NCBI GenBank assembly: GCA_029098225.1
Contig: JAQXNX010000027.1
Coordinates: 1-64,000 of the forward strand
Origin: Spirochaetales bacterium
GTDB lineage: Bacteria; Spirochaetota; Spirochaetia; Treponematales; Treponemataceae
DNA length: 64,000 nucleotides
Direction of reading: 5' to 3'
The notes under the pieces were generated by a model, which was given only the letters and a program-made list of their open reading frames with translations, did not search any database and was not told the DNA's origin. Below, piece after piece: positions 38,254 through 48,904 of the stretch. Position numbers and translations under genes: made by a program. How positions within the stretch are numbered: the first letter of the stretch is position 1; each line of letters opens with the position of its first letter.

Positions 38254-39885
38254 ATGAGTGATGAATTTCCACCAATGATAGGAAAGTATAAGATTCTTGG
38301 AATAATTGCAAAGGGCGGAATGGGAACTGTTTATAAAGCAATTCATCCGTCTTTAAAACGTTATGTTGTTATTAAAAAATTAACTGCGCGTGGAAAAAAT
38401 GGAAATGCGGAACGTTTTAAAAAAGAAGCCCAGATTCTTTTGGATCTTCAAAGTCCTTATATTGTTCATCTTTTTGATTATTTTACTGAAGCTGGATTCC
38501 GTTATATGGTAGAAGAACTTGTTGATGGAATTGCAGTTGATGCTCTTATAAAAAAAATGGTTTGCATCCCCACTCCGATTGCTATGCTTATTATGCAGGA
38601 TGCCTGCTATGCCTTAAAATACGCACATTCAAAAAATATCATTCATAGAGATATAAAGCCCGGAAATATTCTTATTTCCAAACGAGGTGAAATTAAACTT
38701 GCTGATTTTGGAATTGCCAGCGATCAGGAAACTCAAAATGATTTAACTGAAAGTGGAATTGCTCTGGGAACTCCAGCTTATATGCCTCCTGAACAGTTTG
38801 AAGACAGTGCAAATGTAGATGAACGTGCAGATATTTATGCACTTGGTGTTATGCTTTACGAAATGATAACTGGAACAAAGCCTTACAAAACTGGAAGCCT
38901 TACAGAAAGTCTGGCCAATGCAAAGAAGGGAAAATATATTAAGCCCGAAAAATTAAATAAAGATGTTCCAAAAGAAGTAAGTAAAATCATCAGAAAAATG
39001 ATTCGGCCAAAGCCAAAGCACAGATATCAGTCGGTTAAGGCTGTTCTGAATGCAGTAAAAAAATATCTTAAGCATTATGATACTCACGAAATCCGTGTTT
39101 GTCTTGCAAAGGCTGTTATTGTTAAAAAATATGTTGATGAAGAAATAGTAAGAAAAGATATTGTAAAGCGCAGAATAAGAAAAATTACAGCTGCAATTGT
39201 TTCACTTGCCGCTGTAGTATTTTTAATGTGGCAGACAGGCTTAATTCATAGAATTGTATTAAGAAAAATTTATGCACCCGTTACTATTAATATGACAGTT
39301 CCATCTTCGCTTCTTGAGCAGACTGACCTTCCTATAAAAGCGTTTTTCTTTGAAGATGACAATGATAAAATTCCTGAAATAAAAGACAGCAGCAGGGTTT
39401 TATTTAAAGAAGGAAGCCGCCTGATAGATAAAATTTTTACTTTTGGAACAAAGGTTCAGGTAAAAACCTCCTATGATAAAAATACAGTTTATCAGATGAA
39501 AACTTTATATTTAAAAAGCGGAAACTATAGAGTAAAAATTGCTGCAGGACCTTACGTCTGGTGGAATAGTTTTACAATTAACGAAAATGTGGACGAATGT
39601 GTTTTAAAATGTGATTTCTTAAAGAACATGCGTCGTACTTTAAAATTAAATTTTGAAATTAATGATGCTTCAACTAATCAGAAAATTGAAGTTCCGTATA
39701 ACTGCGAAGTATTATTTAATAACGTCTGGAAAAGCTTAGATTCAGTAGATTTGGAAAAACTTACAAGCGGAACAGTCTGGAAATTCAGATTTACAGCAGA
39801 AGGATACAAAGAAAAAGTTTATTCACTTTTAATAGACTGGTATCAGGATGAATTGATGATTTGTACTGCTTTGGAAAGAATTTAA
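38254..39885 (+). CDS. Hanks-type serine/threonine protein kinase with a TM segment
   Basis: KGGMGTVYKA, HRDIKPGNILI, DFGIAS, GTPAYMPPEQ; TM near residue 315; extracytoplasmic C-terminus. Confidence 0.93.
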   Translation: MSDEFPPMIGKYKILGIIAKGGMGTVYKAIHPSLKRYVVIKKLTARGKNGNAERFKKEAQILLDLQSPYIVHLFDYFTEAGFRYMVEELVDGIAVDALIKKMVCIPTPIAMLIMQDACYALKYAHSKNIIHRDIKPGNILISKRGEIKLADFGIASDQETQNDLTESGIALGTPAYMPPEQFEDSANVDERADIYALGVMLYEMITGTKPYKTGSLTESLANAKKGKYIKPEKLNKDVPKEVSKIIRKMIRPKPKHRYQSVKAVLNAVKKYLKHYDTHEIRVCLAKAVIVKKYVDEEIVRKDIVKRRIRKITAAIVSLAAVVFLMWQTGLIHRIVLRKIYAPVTINMTVPSSLLEQTDLPIKAFFFEDDNDKIPEIKDSSRVLFKEGSRLIDKIFTFGTKVQVKTSYDKNTVYQMKTLYLKSGNYRVKIAAGPYVWWNSFTINENVDECVLKCDFLKNMRRTLKLNFEINDASTNQKIEVPYNCEVLFNNVWKSLDSVDLEKLTSGTVWKFRFTAEGYKEKVYSLLIDWYQDELMICTALERI

Positions 39886-39922
39886 TTTGACTATGATTCT
39901 GAATTTTTATTATATTTAAAAT

Positions 39923-42307
39923 ATGAGCGAAAATAAAGATTCAGAATTTTCAATTATTCCGACAGAACAGATTCTGCCTTCAAAACTAACAATAATTCCT
40001 CTTCAGGGAAGACCAATTTTCCCGGGCATATTTACGCCCCTTATGATTAATTCTCAGGATGATGTAAAAGTAGTAGAAGATGCATACGAGAATGATGGCT
40101 TTATTGGAATTGTAATGGTAAAAAAAGATGAAGATGCTTCATCGGTTGCAGACTTGTGCCGTGTTGGAACTGCTGCAAGAATAATTAAAAAAATGAATTT
40201 ACCGGATGGTGGAGTAAATATTTTTATTTCTACCGTAAAAAGATTCAAAATAAGAAAGACTCTTCATAATGCTGCTCCTATGGCTGTTGCTGTTGAATAT
40301 CTTGATGATGAAGAAGCAGATACTTTTGAAGTAAAAGCTCTTACCCGTGCACTTATAAGTGAAATGAAAGAGGTAAGCGAAAATAATCCTCTTTTTTCTG
40401 AAGAAATGCGCCTTAATATGGTTAATATTGATAATCCGGGCAAGGTTGCAGATTTTATTGCTTCAATTCTGAATGTAGATAAAGAAGAGCAGCAGAAAAT
40501 TCTTGAAACAATAAATGTCCGTCAGCGAATGGAACAGGTTCTTGTTTTTATTAAAAAGGAACAGGAGCTGTTAAAGGTTCAGAAAAAAATTCAAAAAGAG
40601 TTAAATGAAAAAATAGAAAAAAATCAGCGTGAATATTTTTTGCGCGAAGAAATGAAAGAAATTCAGGAAGAGCTTGGTGAAACTCCAGATGGAAATGATA
40701 CTGATTATCAGAAATTTAAAAAGAAGATTGCTGAATTTAATTTTGAAGGTGAAATAAAAGAAACAGTAGAAAGTGAACTTTCAAAACTTTCTATGATGGA
40801 ACCGAATTCTTCTGAATGGATTGTTACCAGAAATTATCTTGAGCTTGTAACTCAGCTTCCATGGAAGGTACCTGCTCTTGATGATTATGATTTAACACGC
40901 GCAAAAAAGATTCTGGATGAAGATCATTTTGGACTTGAGGATGTTAAGAAGCGTATAGTTGAATATCTTGCCGTTCGTAAAATGAAGCAGGATGCAAAAG
41001 GTTCCATTCTTCTTTTAGTTGGACCACCGGGAGTTGGTAAAACCTCAGTTGGTAAATCAATTGCAAATGCCATGAATAAACCTTTCTACCGCTTTTCTGT
41101 TGGTGGCATGAGAGACGAGGCAGAAATTAAAGGACATCGCAGAACTTATATTGGTGCTATGCCAGGAAAAATTATTCAGGGGCTCAAAATTACAAAAAGC
41201 AGTACTCCTGTTTTTATGATTGATGAAGTAGATAAAATGGGTTCAAGCCATAACGGAGATCCTGCAAGTGCTTTGCTTGAGGTTCTTGACCCTGAACAAA
41301 ATGTAAGCTTTCGCGACACATATCTTGATTTGCCTTTTGATATTTCTAATGTATTCTTTATTCTTACTGCAAATACTCTGGACACTGTTCCTGAACCGCT
41401 TTTGGATCGTGCAGAAATAATTCATCTTAGCGGTTATATTGATCAGGAAAAATTAGAGATTGCAAAAAAATATCTTGTTCCAAAAAATCTCGTAAAAAAT
41501 GGTCTTGGCAAAAATCAGGTTAAATATACAAAAGCCGCTCTGCTTGAAATTGCAGAGGAATATGCCCGTGAGTCTGGAGTTCGTAACTACGAAAAGTGTC
41601 TTGATAAAATTCACAGAAAGATAGTTACCGAGATGATTACGGAGCAGGAAAAAAATGCGAAGACCGATATGAAAAAAACGCTTACCCTCGATGCCCCGGA
41701 CCTCTTTAAATACCTGGGGAAGCCGGTTTTTGACGAGAGTCAGATTAAGATAGCAGCCGTTCCAGGGACCGCAATTGGTCTTGCCTGGACAAGCATGGGT
41801 GGTGATACACTTTTGATAGAAGCAACTTCCTTTGCTGGAAAAACTGGTCTGGTACTTACAGGCCAGATGGGCGACGTAATGAAGGAGTCTAGTCAGATAG
41901 CCTTTGACTGGGCAAGAAAATTTGTACTGGAACGTGGAGCAAAAGACGCAAAGTGGTTTGAAGAAAATATTGTGCACCTTCATATTCCGGAAGGGGCAAC
42001 TCCAAAGGATGGTCCTAGTGCCGGAATTACAATGGCAACAACTTTCGTTTCTCTGCTGCTGAATAAAAAGATTAAGCCACACCTTGCTATGACAGGTGAA
42101 CTTTCGCTTACAGGTCAGGTATTGCCAATCGGTGGCCTGCGCGAAAAGACTGTTGCAGCTAAGCGTAATAAAATAAAGACTATTATTATTCCAAAAGCAA
42201 ATGAACGTGATCTGGAAGAAATTCCTGAACACGTAAAGCAGGGAATTAAATTTATTCCTGTAAGCGATGTTCGTGAAGTTCTTGAGCTTGCACTTGGGGT
42301 AAAATAA
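39923..42307 (+). CDS. lon: ATP-dependent protease Lon
   Basis: LLVGPPGVGKTSVGKSIA, DEVDKMG, catalytic DGPSAGITMATT. Confidence 0.97.
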   Translation: MSENKDSEFSIIPTEQILPSKLTIIPLQGRPIFPGIFTPLMINSQDDVKVVEDAYENDGFIGIVMVKKDEDASSVADLCRVGTAARIIKKMNLPDGGVNIFISTVKRFKIRKTLHNAAPMAVAVEYLDDEEADTFEVKALTRALISEMKEVSENNPLFSEEMRLNMVNIDNPGKVADFIASILNVDKEEQQKILETINVRQRMEQVLVFIKKEQELLKVQKKIQKELNEKIEKNQREYFLREEMKEIQEELGETPDGNDTDYQKFKKKIAEFNFEGEIKETVESELSKLSMMEPNSSEWIVTRNYLELVTQLPWKVPALDDYDLTRAKKILDEDHFGLEDVKKRIVEYLAVRKMKQDAKGSILLLVGPPGVGKTSVGKSIANAMNKPFYRFSVGGMRDEAEIKGHRRTYIGAMPGKIIQGLKITKSSTPVFMIDEVDKMGSSHNGDPASALLEVLDPEQNVSFRDTYLDLPFDISNVFFILTANTLDTVPEPLLDRAEIIHLSGYIDQEKLEIAKKYLVPKNLVKNGLGKNQVKYTKAALLEIAEEYARESGVRNYEKCLDKIHRKIVTEMITEQEKNAKTDMKKTLTLDAPDLFKYLGKPVFDESQIKIAAVPGTAIGLAWTSMGGDTLLIEATSFAGKTGLVLTGQMGDVMKESSQIAFDWARKFVLERGAKDAKWFEENIVHLHIPEGATPKDGPSAGITMATTFVSLLLNKKIKPHLAMTGELSLTGQVLPIGGLREKTVAAKRNKIKTIIIPKANERDLEEIPEHVKQGIKFIPVSDVREVLELALGVK

Positions 42308-42314
42308 CATGTTA

Positions 42315-42362
42315 CCCCGAACCTTCCCGGCATAGCTGCCTGCTATGCTTCGGGGGCTTTTT
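42315..42362 (+). terminator. Terminator after lon
   Basis: CCCCG...GCATAG-CTGCCTG-CTATGC...CGGGG then CTTTTTTA. Confidence 0.75.
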
Positions 42363-44449
42363 TATTCAACCTTGAATTTGCTTACTGCCTCAGATAGAAT
42401 TCCAACTGACTCCTGGGCCTGCGCGGAAATATCCGTGATGCTCTGAGAGGTTGCGCTCAGGGCTTCTGAGGCACTTGCACAATCCTGAATTCCACTGTCT
42501 ACCTGTTTCTGCATTTTTGAAAGAGAGCGGAAGTTTTCTGTTACCTGCGAGGTTCCTGAGGTAATTACAGAGGCACTTTCCTTAACGTTTACACTGCTGT
42601 TTTTAATATCGCTGAGAGATGCCATAATCTGTTTTGCTTTGTTACCCTGAATGGCGATTGTATTTGAAAGAGACCTCATGGTTTCTTCAAAGTTCTGGAT
42701 TTCGGTAATCGTTTCTTCAAAGGACTCTTCTACTACGAGAGAAGAACTTGAGATGTCGTTAATTTTTGCCTGAATAGCCTTGAGCGATACGCTGGAATCC
42801 TTTGCCTGCTTACTTGTTGTTTCTGCAAGCTTCCTGATTTCGTCTGCAACTACGGCAAAGCCTTTTCCGCTTTCTCCTGCATGGGCAGCCTCAATTGCGG
42901 CATTCATTGCAAGAAGGTTTGTCTGGCTTGCAACTGAAGAAATAACCTTGTTCATTTCAAGCAGTGCACCAGATTCTGCCTGAACCTCCTGAATCTGTTC
43001 TACAGATTTTTTAAGAGACATTGTATTATTACCAGAGGCTTCTACAATTGTTCCGACTTTGTTCGTCATTTCTTCTGTATTTTTTGTAATAGAAAGAAAA
43101 TTTTTCATCATGTCTTCGATATTGTCAGAAGAAGAAATGATGAGTTCATTCTGGTTTTCAATTTCGGAATTTAAAACAGAGACCTTTTGTGCCATTTGAA
43201 TAACGGCTTCATTTACGGAATCAATTGCTGTACTCTGCATTGTGATTGTATTGTTCATTTCGTTAATTGCATTTTCGGTTGTAGAAACAGAAGAACCGAT
43301 TTCATCAGAATTGCTGGCAAGTTTATTTGAAACATTCTGAATATTTTCTGATGATTCCCGGATAGTGCCAACAAGAGAACTTATGCTTTCAGAGAATTCA
43401 TTAAAGCCTTTAGAAAGCTGAGATGCTTCTTTTGTAAAATAATCCGGATATTTTTTACTGAAGTCTCCTTTTGCAATAACCTCACAGCCTTTTACAATAT
43501 CGCGGAAATTGTTGGAAACACGGCGTGCAAGAATTGTATATATGCCAATCATGATTAAAATAATGACAAAAAGAATTCCAAAAACCATCAGAATAAGATT
43601 TCTGTATTCACCGGAAAAATCAAAAGCCGGACCTTCTGCAACAATGAACCAGTCTGTTCCTTCAATTTTATGAACACCGTAAAATCTGCCACCTTCAATA
43701 AAAGCCTTTGCTTCATCATTTAAGTAATCTGCTTTTGAGTAAGTTGAAATACCAGAATTGTCAAAATAGTTTTCCTGCATGATTGCAGAAAAATCATCAT
43801 TTGTAATAAAAAGTCCGCTGGAAGTAATAATGTTTACACTGCTGTTTTTAGAAAGATTAATATCCTTAACAGCTTCAGAAAGTGCATCAAGCACTATGTC
43901 TGCAGCAGAAACTCCAATCAGCTTTCCATCATTATCGAGTACACGATAGCTGAGGGTAACAATAATCTTTCCTGTATTTACATCTGTAAAAGGTTCTGTG
44001 TAGCATACTTTATTCTGATTTTTTACTGCATTCTGATGCCAGAGCCGCGACTGCATGTCAAAGTCAGAAGCTGCTTCCCAGCCGGTATGGGAAATTAAAG
44101 TTCCGCCATCCCAAATCTGTTCATAGGTAGCATAATATAAAAGGGTTTCGTCCATCATATTACGGCCCATGCTTTTTATGACTTCTTTCATTTTATCGCG
44201 GTCATTTCCAAGAGCCGGAATTACGTTTGAAAGGTCTACAACTAAATCATTATATTCACCAAGAATTCCTGAAACCTCTTCATTTAAGGTTTCCATTGCC
44301 TGATTTACAGTATCAACTGTTGATTTTCTTACGACATTTTGAATTACCAGGGAAAAGGAAAAGCCCAGAAACAGGGTAATTACAACAATTGAACCGACTG
44401 TACCGGTCAGAAGTTCAGACATAAGGGAGAGATGTTTTTTTGCTTTCAT
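42362..44449 (-). CDS. Methyl-accepting chemotaxis protein with Cache-type sensor region
   Basis: [40 protein letters not shown]; two TMs around a periplasmic domain. Confidence 0.94.
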   Translation of the reverse strand: MKAKKHLSLMSELLTGTVGSIVVITLFLGFSFSLVIQNVVRKSTVDTVNQAMETLNEEVSGILGEYNDLVVDLSNVIPALGNDRDKMKEVIKSMGRNMMDETLLYYATYEQIWDGGTLISHTGWEAASDFDMQSRLWHQNAVKNQNKVCYTEPFTDVNTGKIIVTLSYRVLDNDGKLIGVSAADIVLDALSEAVKDINLSKNSSVNIITSSGLFITNDDFSAIMQENYFDNSGISTYSKADYLNDEAKAFIEGGRFYGVHKIEGTDWFIVAEGPAFDFSGEYRNLILMVFGILFVIILIMIGIYTILARRVSNNFRDIVKGCEVIAKGDFSKKYPDYFTKEASQLSKGFNEFSESISSLVGTIRESSENIQNVSNKLASNSDEIGSSVSTTENAINEMNNTITMQSTAIDSVNEAVIQMAQKVSVLNSEIENQNELIISSSDNIEDMMKNFLSITKNTEEMTNKVGTIVEASGNNTMSLKKSVEQIQEVQAESGALLEMNKVISSVASQTNLLAMNAAIEAAHAGESGKGFAVVADEIRKLAETTSKQAKDSSVSLKAIQAKINDISSSSLVVEESFEETITEIQNFEETMRSLSNTIAIQGNKAKQIMASLSDIKNSSVNVKESASVITSGTSQVTENFRSLSKMQKQVDSGIQDCASASEALSATSQSITDISAQAQESVGILSEAVSKFKVE

Positions 44450-44527
44450 AAATGCTCCAGAGTATATAACAAATTGTTATAAATAATTATAAATTAGGAT
44501 AGACAAATTGACAAATGTTTTTTAAGG

Positions 44528-45412
44528 CTATTGCATATACCCAAGCTCTTTCAGCCATTCGCGCAGTTCTTCGTTCCAGTGGAATTCCTTCATAAATGAA
44601 CAGTTTTTCATACCAAAGCCGTGCTTTCCCCATGGATAGCGGGCAAGTCTGCTTGGAATTCTGGCAGCCTGCAGCGCATCGTAAAGCCGCAAAGAATTTT
44701 CTGGAATTACAACAGGATCATCATCGCAGACAACGATATAAGTTGGAGGCATGTCGGAAGGTACATTGAGCTCCAGAGAAAACTCATCTTTGCGCTCTTG
44801 CGTCTGATTCTTTTTGCCTTTTCCCAAAAGGCTGTTCCTTGACCATTTATGTGCAATATCATCCTGCATGCTTACTACAGGATACACCGGAATCACAAAA
44901 TCCGGACGGAGCGATACCTTGCATTCAAGTCCAAGCTTTGCAAGTTCATCGTGTGTCTGCCAGAATTCGCCAGCCATTGTTACAAGATGTCCGCCTGCAG
45001 AAAAACCGATTACACCAACTCTGGACGGGTCAATGTCCCATTCTTCTGCGTTTTCGCGAACAAGCTGAATAGCGCGTTGAATATCCTGCAGCATGGCAGG
45101 ATGGTGATAAAGACTTTCTGCCGTGCGATATTTTAAAACAAAAGCAGTTACACCGTTTTGTGCAAACCAGACTGCCGTAGTATTTCCTTCGCTTTGTAAG
45201 CCCAGATGATGATAGCTTCCGCCCGGACAGATGATTACTGCGGTACGTGTATGCGGTACGTCGTCAGAAGGTTTATGCATGAACATTACGGAGGGCTGAT
45301 TTGTCATGCCTTTTATATTCTTCCATAAATAAATGGTTTCATCTTTTGAAAAAACAGGGAAAATTTCTAAAAACAGAATTGCCGTGAAGAAAATAAGAAA
45401 TTTCTTTTTCAT
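44528..45412 (-). CDS. Secreted alpha/beta hydrolase (acetyl esterase-like)
   Basis: IICPGGSYHHLG, GVIGFSAGGHLVTMAG, signal peptide. Confidence 0.85.
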   Translation of the reverse strand: MKKKFLIFFTAILFLEIFPVFSKDETIYLWKNIKGMTNQPSVMFMHKPSDDVPHTRTAVIICPGGSYHHLGLQSEGNTTAVWFAQNGVTAFVLKYRTAESLYHHPAMLQDIQRAIQLVRENAEEWDIDPSRVGVIGFSAGGHLVTMAGEFWQTHDELAKLGLECKVSLRPDFVIPVYPVVSMQDDIAHKWSRNSLLGKGKKNQTQERKDEFSLELNVPSDMPPTYIVVCDDDPVVIPENSLRLYDALQAARIPSRLARYPWGKHGFGMKNCSFMKEFHWNEELREWLKELGYMQ

Positions 45413-45479
45413 GAATAGAAAGTTATCAGTTTATTTTATGAATTGCAAGTTTCTTTTCTAAATTGTAGAATCGTTATCT

Positions 45480-46136
45480 ATGAATTCATTAAGCGAAAAA
45501 ATTAAAGCAATTATTTTTGATATGGACGGAGTAATCCTGGATTCCGAAACTATTTCTGATATAACCTGGAAAAAGGCTGCTGAAGAAAAAGGCCTTTCAA
45601 TTAATGATGAAATTTTAAATGCCTGCCGTGGAACAAATAAAAACGACACAATGATTATATTAAAAAAATATTACGGAAGTGATTTTGACAGCGAAGCTTT
45701 TCTTGAACGTACTTCTGAATTATTCCATATGATTGAAGAAAAAGATGGAATTCCTTTAATGCCTTATGCTAAAGAAATTCTTGAATATTTAAAACCGCGT
45801 TATCGACTTGCGCTTGCATCTTCTACACGTGGTCCAACTGTTGAACGTCAGCTTAAAACTGCAGGCGTAATTGATTATTTTGAAACACGCACAACAGGCG
45901 AGATGGTAATTCACAGTAAGCCTGATCCGGAAATTTATCTGATGGCTTGTAAATCAATTGGAGTTGAACCAGCTGAATGTGCTGCAATAGAAGACAGTCT
46001 GAATGGAATAAAAAGTGCCTTTGCTGCTGGTCTTAATCCTGTTATGGTTGTAGATAAAATAAAGCCTGCAGAAGAAATCCGAAAAATGTGCCTTGAAGTT
46101 TTTGATTCTCTTGAGGACTTAAAATCAGTTTTGTAA
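45480..46136 (+). CDS. HAD family hydrolase, beta-phosphoglucomutase-like
   Basis: IIFDMDGVILDSE, LASSTRG, KPDPEIYLMA, AIEDSLNGIKSA. Confidence 0.9.
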   Translation: MNSLSEKIKAIIFDMDGVILDSETISDITWKKAAEEKGLSINDEILNACRGTNKNDTMIILKKYYGSDFDSEAFLERTSELFHMIEEKDGIPLMPYAKEILEYLKPRYRLALASSTRGPTVERQLKTAGVIDYFETRTTGEMVIHSKPDPEIYLMACKSIGVEPAECAAIEDSLNGIKSAFAAGLNPVMVVDKIKPAEEIRKMCLEVFDSLEDLKSVL

Positions 46137-46204
46137 AAAAATCATGAATTTTACCTATGTATTCATAATTGTTTATATGATATACTAGTGTTCGAGGTAA
46201 GATT

Positions 46205-47638
46205 ATGAAAACATTTCTTGATGAAAATTTTATTTTACAAACTGAAACTTCAGCTGTTTTATTTCACAAATATGCAGAAAACGAACCGATTTTTGATTTT
46301 CATAATCATTTAAGTCCGCAGGAAATTTATGAAAATAAACCGCTTGGAAATCTTGCTAATGCCTGGCTTGATCATGATCATTATAAATGGCGTGCTATGC
46401 GTGCAGCTGGTATTGATGAAAGTCTGATTACTGGTCATATCAATATAGACGGAAGTGTTAAATCTGATGAAGAACGCGGCGGAAAAGAGGTTGTTCAAAA
46501 AGCTGATTATGAACGTTATCTTGCGTTTGTAAAAACTTTACAGAGTTGCGTTGGAAATCCTTTGTATCACTGGAGTCATCTTGAGCTTAAAAGGTATTTT
46601 GGAATTTCTGAGCCGGTAACAGAAAAAAATGCAAAAGAAATCTGGGATAAATGTAATGAACTTTTGAGCAAAAAAGAATTTGCGCCAAGAGGACTTCTGG
46701 AAAAGCTTAATGTAAAAGAGCTTTGTACAACAGATGATCCTCTTGATTCTCTTGAGTGGCATAAAAAACTGGCTGCAGAATGGAATAATGTAAAGGTTCG
46801 TCCGTCTTTCCGTCCGGATAATGCAATAAATGCAGAAAGCAAAGCTTATCCTGAATATATTTCAAAGCTTCAGCAGCTGAGCGGTAAAAAGTTCATGACA
46901 ATTAATGACATGATTTCGGCGCTTGCAGAACGAATGGATTTCTTTAAAGAAAATGGCTCTGTTGTAAGTGACCATTCTCTTGAAAATGATTTTTATCTTC
47001 CTGCTTCTTTCGACGACGTAAATTATATTTTTGAGAAAGCCTGGATTGGAAAAAAGCTTTCACATGATGAATTAGCAGAATACAAAGGATATATGCTTGT
47101 TGAGCTTGGAAAACTTTATGCTCAGAAAGGCTTTGTAATGCAGATTCATATTGGCGCATTAAGAGATCAGAATTCATTGATGTTCGAGAAAACAGGAAAA
47201 AATATTGGAGAAGACAGTCTTCAGGATTTTAATTTTGCTCCACAGATTGGCGCGGTTTTGAATGCAATTTACTCTGCAAATCCAAATGCAAAAACAATTC
47301 TTTATAATTTAAATCCAAAGGATAATGAAGCTCTTGCAACAATGGCTGCAAATTTCCGTAACTGTCAGTTTGGTCCTGCATGGTGGTTTAATGATCATAA
47401 AGACGGAATTGAAGAACAGCTTCGTGTTTATTCCCGAACAGGCGTTTTAGGAAAATATGTTGGAATGCTTACAGACAGCCGAAGTTTTCTTTCTTATCCA
47501 AGACATGAGTACTTCCGCAGAATTCTTTGTAATTATATTGGAAATCTTGTTGAAAACGGTGAGTTTCCTTGGAATGAAGAAAATCTTGGAAGCCTTGTAA
47601 AAAATATCTGTTACGAGAATGCAAAGAACTTTTTCTAA
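46205..47638 (+). CDS. uxaC: Glucuronate (uronate) isomerase
   Basis: FDFHNHLSPQEI, TDDPLDSLEWH, LTDSRSFLSYPRHEYFRRILCNYIG. Confidence 0.95.
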   Translation: MKTFLDENFILQTETSAVLFHKYAENEPIFDFHNHLSPQEIYENKPLGNLANAWLDHDHYKWRAMRAAGIDESLITGHINIDGSVKSDEERGGKEVVQKADYERYLAFVKTLQSCVGNPLYHWSHLELKRYFGISEPVTEKNAKEIWDKCNELLSKKEFAPRGLLEKLNVKELCTTDDPLDSLEWHKKLAAEWNNVKVRPSFRPDNAINAESKAYPEYISKLQQLSGKKFMTINDMISALAERMDFFKENGSVVSDHSLENDFYLPASFDDVNYIFEKAWIGKKLSHDELAEYKGYMLVELGKLYAQKGFVMQIHIGALRDQNSLMFEKTGKNIGEDSLQDFNFAPQIGAVLNAIYSANPNAKTILYNLNPKDNEALATMAANFRNCQFGPAWWFNDHKDGIEEQLRVYSRTGVLGKYVGMLTDSRSFLSYPRHEYFRRILCNYIGNLVENGEFPWNEENLGSLVKNICYENAKNFF

Positions 47639-47737
47639 TAGATTTTGAGCTGCAAAAATAGTTTTATGTATAATTGATTTTCCCCTTTAAAAGTGTCATA
47701 CTTAGAAAATCTATTTCAATTATGACGAGGCTTGATT

Positions 47738-48904
47738 ATGGAGAAAAAAATTGTAAACAACTATGGAAGTTTTGACGTTGTAATGTCAAAAGGAAAAGGT
47801 TCAACTCTTTGGGATGTAGACGGTAAAAAGTACATCGATTTTATTGCAGGAATTGGAGTTAACTGTCTTGGCCATAATTATAAACCATTAATAAAAGCTA
47901 TTTCTCGGCAAGCATCTCGTCAGCTTCATATTTCCAACTATTATTTATCTGATGTTGGAATTGATTTTGCTGAAAATCTTCTAAAGGTAACAGGCTTTGA
48001 ACGCGGTTATTTTGGAAACTCTGGAGCAGAAGCAAATGAAGCTGCAATTAAACTGGCAAGAAAATATGGCCAGCTGAATGGCGGATCAAAAAGAAAAACA
48101 ATTATTACTCTTGAAAATTCTTTTCATGGAAGAACTCTTGCAACATTAACAGCAACCGGTCAGGAAAAATTTCATCCTGAATGTTTTGCTCCTTATCCGG
48201 AAGGTTTTAAGACAATTAAAGCAAATGATTTTTCTGCTCTGGAAAATGCATTTGATGATACAACCGCAGCACTTTTTATTGAAGCAGTTCAGGGTGAAGG
48301 CGGTGTAAATATTCTTGATGAAAAATGGGTTAAGGCTGCTGCAGACGCTGCAAGAAAAGCCGGCGCTATTGTTATGGTAGATGAAGTTCAGACTGGAATA
48401 GGAAGAACTGGAACTTTCCTTGCAAGTGATGCGCTTGGAATTAATCCTGAAGTAGTAACACTTGCAAAAGGAATTGCCGGTGGTATACCAATGGGAGCTT
48501 GTCTCTTCCGCGGTAAAGCAGCAAATATTTTTGAAGCTGGAGATCATCAGTCAACCTTTGCCGGTAATCCACTTGCATGTGCTGCAGGACTTGTAGTTTT
48601 GCAGATTGTTTCAAATCAGGAATTTCTTGACAGAGTAAACAATGCTGGTGATGCAATTCGTGGAGCAGTTTCAAGCTGGAATAATCCTCTTGTAAAAGAT
48701 GTTCGCGGAAAAGGCCTTATGATAGGAGTTCAGATTGATTCAAAGGTTAATCCTCTTGATATTAAAAAGAAATGCCTGGAAAAAGGACTTTGTGTTACAA
48801 GCGCAGGAAGCGATGTAATCCGATTCCTGCCACCGTTGAATATTTCTGACAAAGAAATAAATGAAGGTCTTGAGATTTTTAAGAATGTTCTTGAAAATAT
48901 CTAA
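47738..48904 (+). CDS. argD: Acetylornithine/succinyldiaminopimelate aminotransferase
   Basis: DFIAGIGVNCLGHN, NSGAEANEAAIKLARKYG, DEVQTGIGRTGTF, PLP Lys motif TLAKGIAGGIPMGA. Confidence 0.92.
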   Translation: MEKKIVNNYGSFDVVMSKGKGSTLWDVDGKKYIDFIAGIGVNCLGHNYKPLIKAISRQASRQLHISNYYLSDVGIDFAENLLKVTGFERGYFGNSGAEANEAAIKLARKYGQLNGGSKRKTIITLENSFHGRTLATLTATGQEKFHPECFAPYPEGFKTIKANDFSALENAFDDTTAALFIEAVQGEGGVNILDEKWVKAAADAARKAGAIVMVDEVQTGIGRTGTFLASDALGINPEVVTLAKGIAGGIPMGACLFRGKAANIFEAGDHQSTFAGNPLACAAGLVVLQIVSNQEFLDRVNNAGDAIRGAVSSWNNPLVKDVRGKGLMIGVQIDSKVNPLDIKKKCLEKGLCVTSAGSDVIRFLPPLNISDKEINEGLEIFKNVLENI

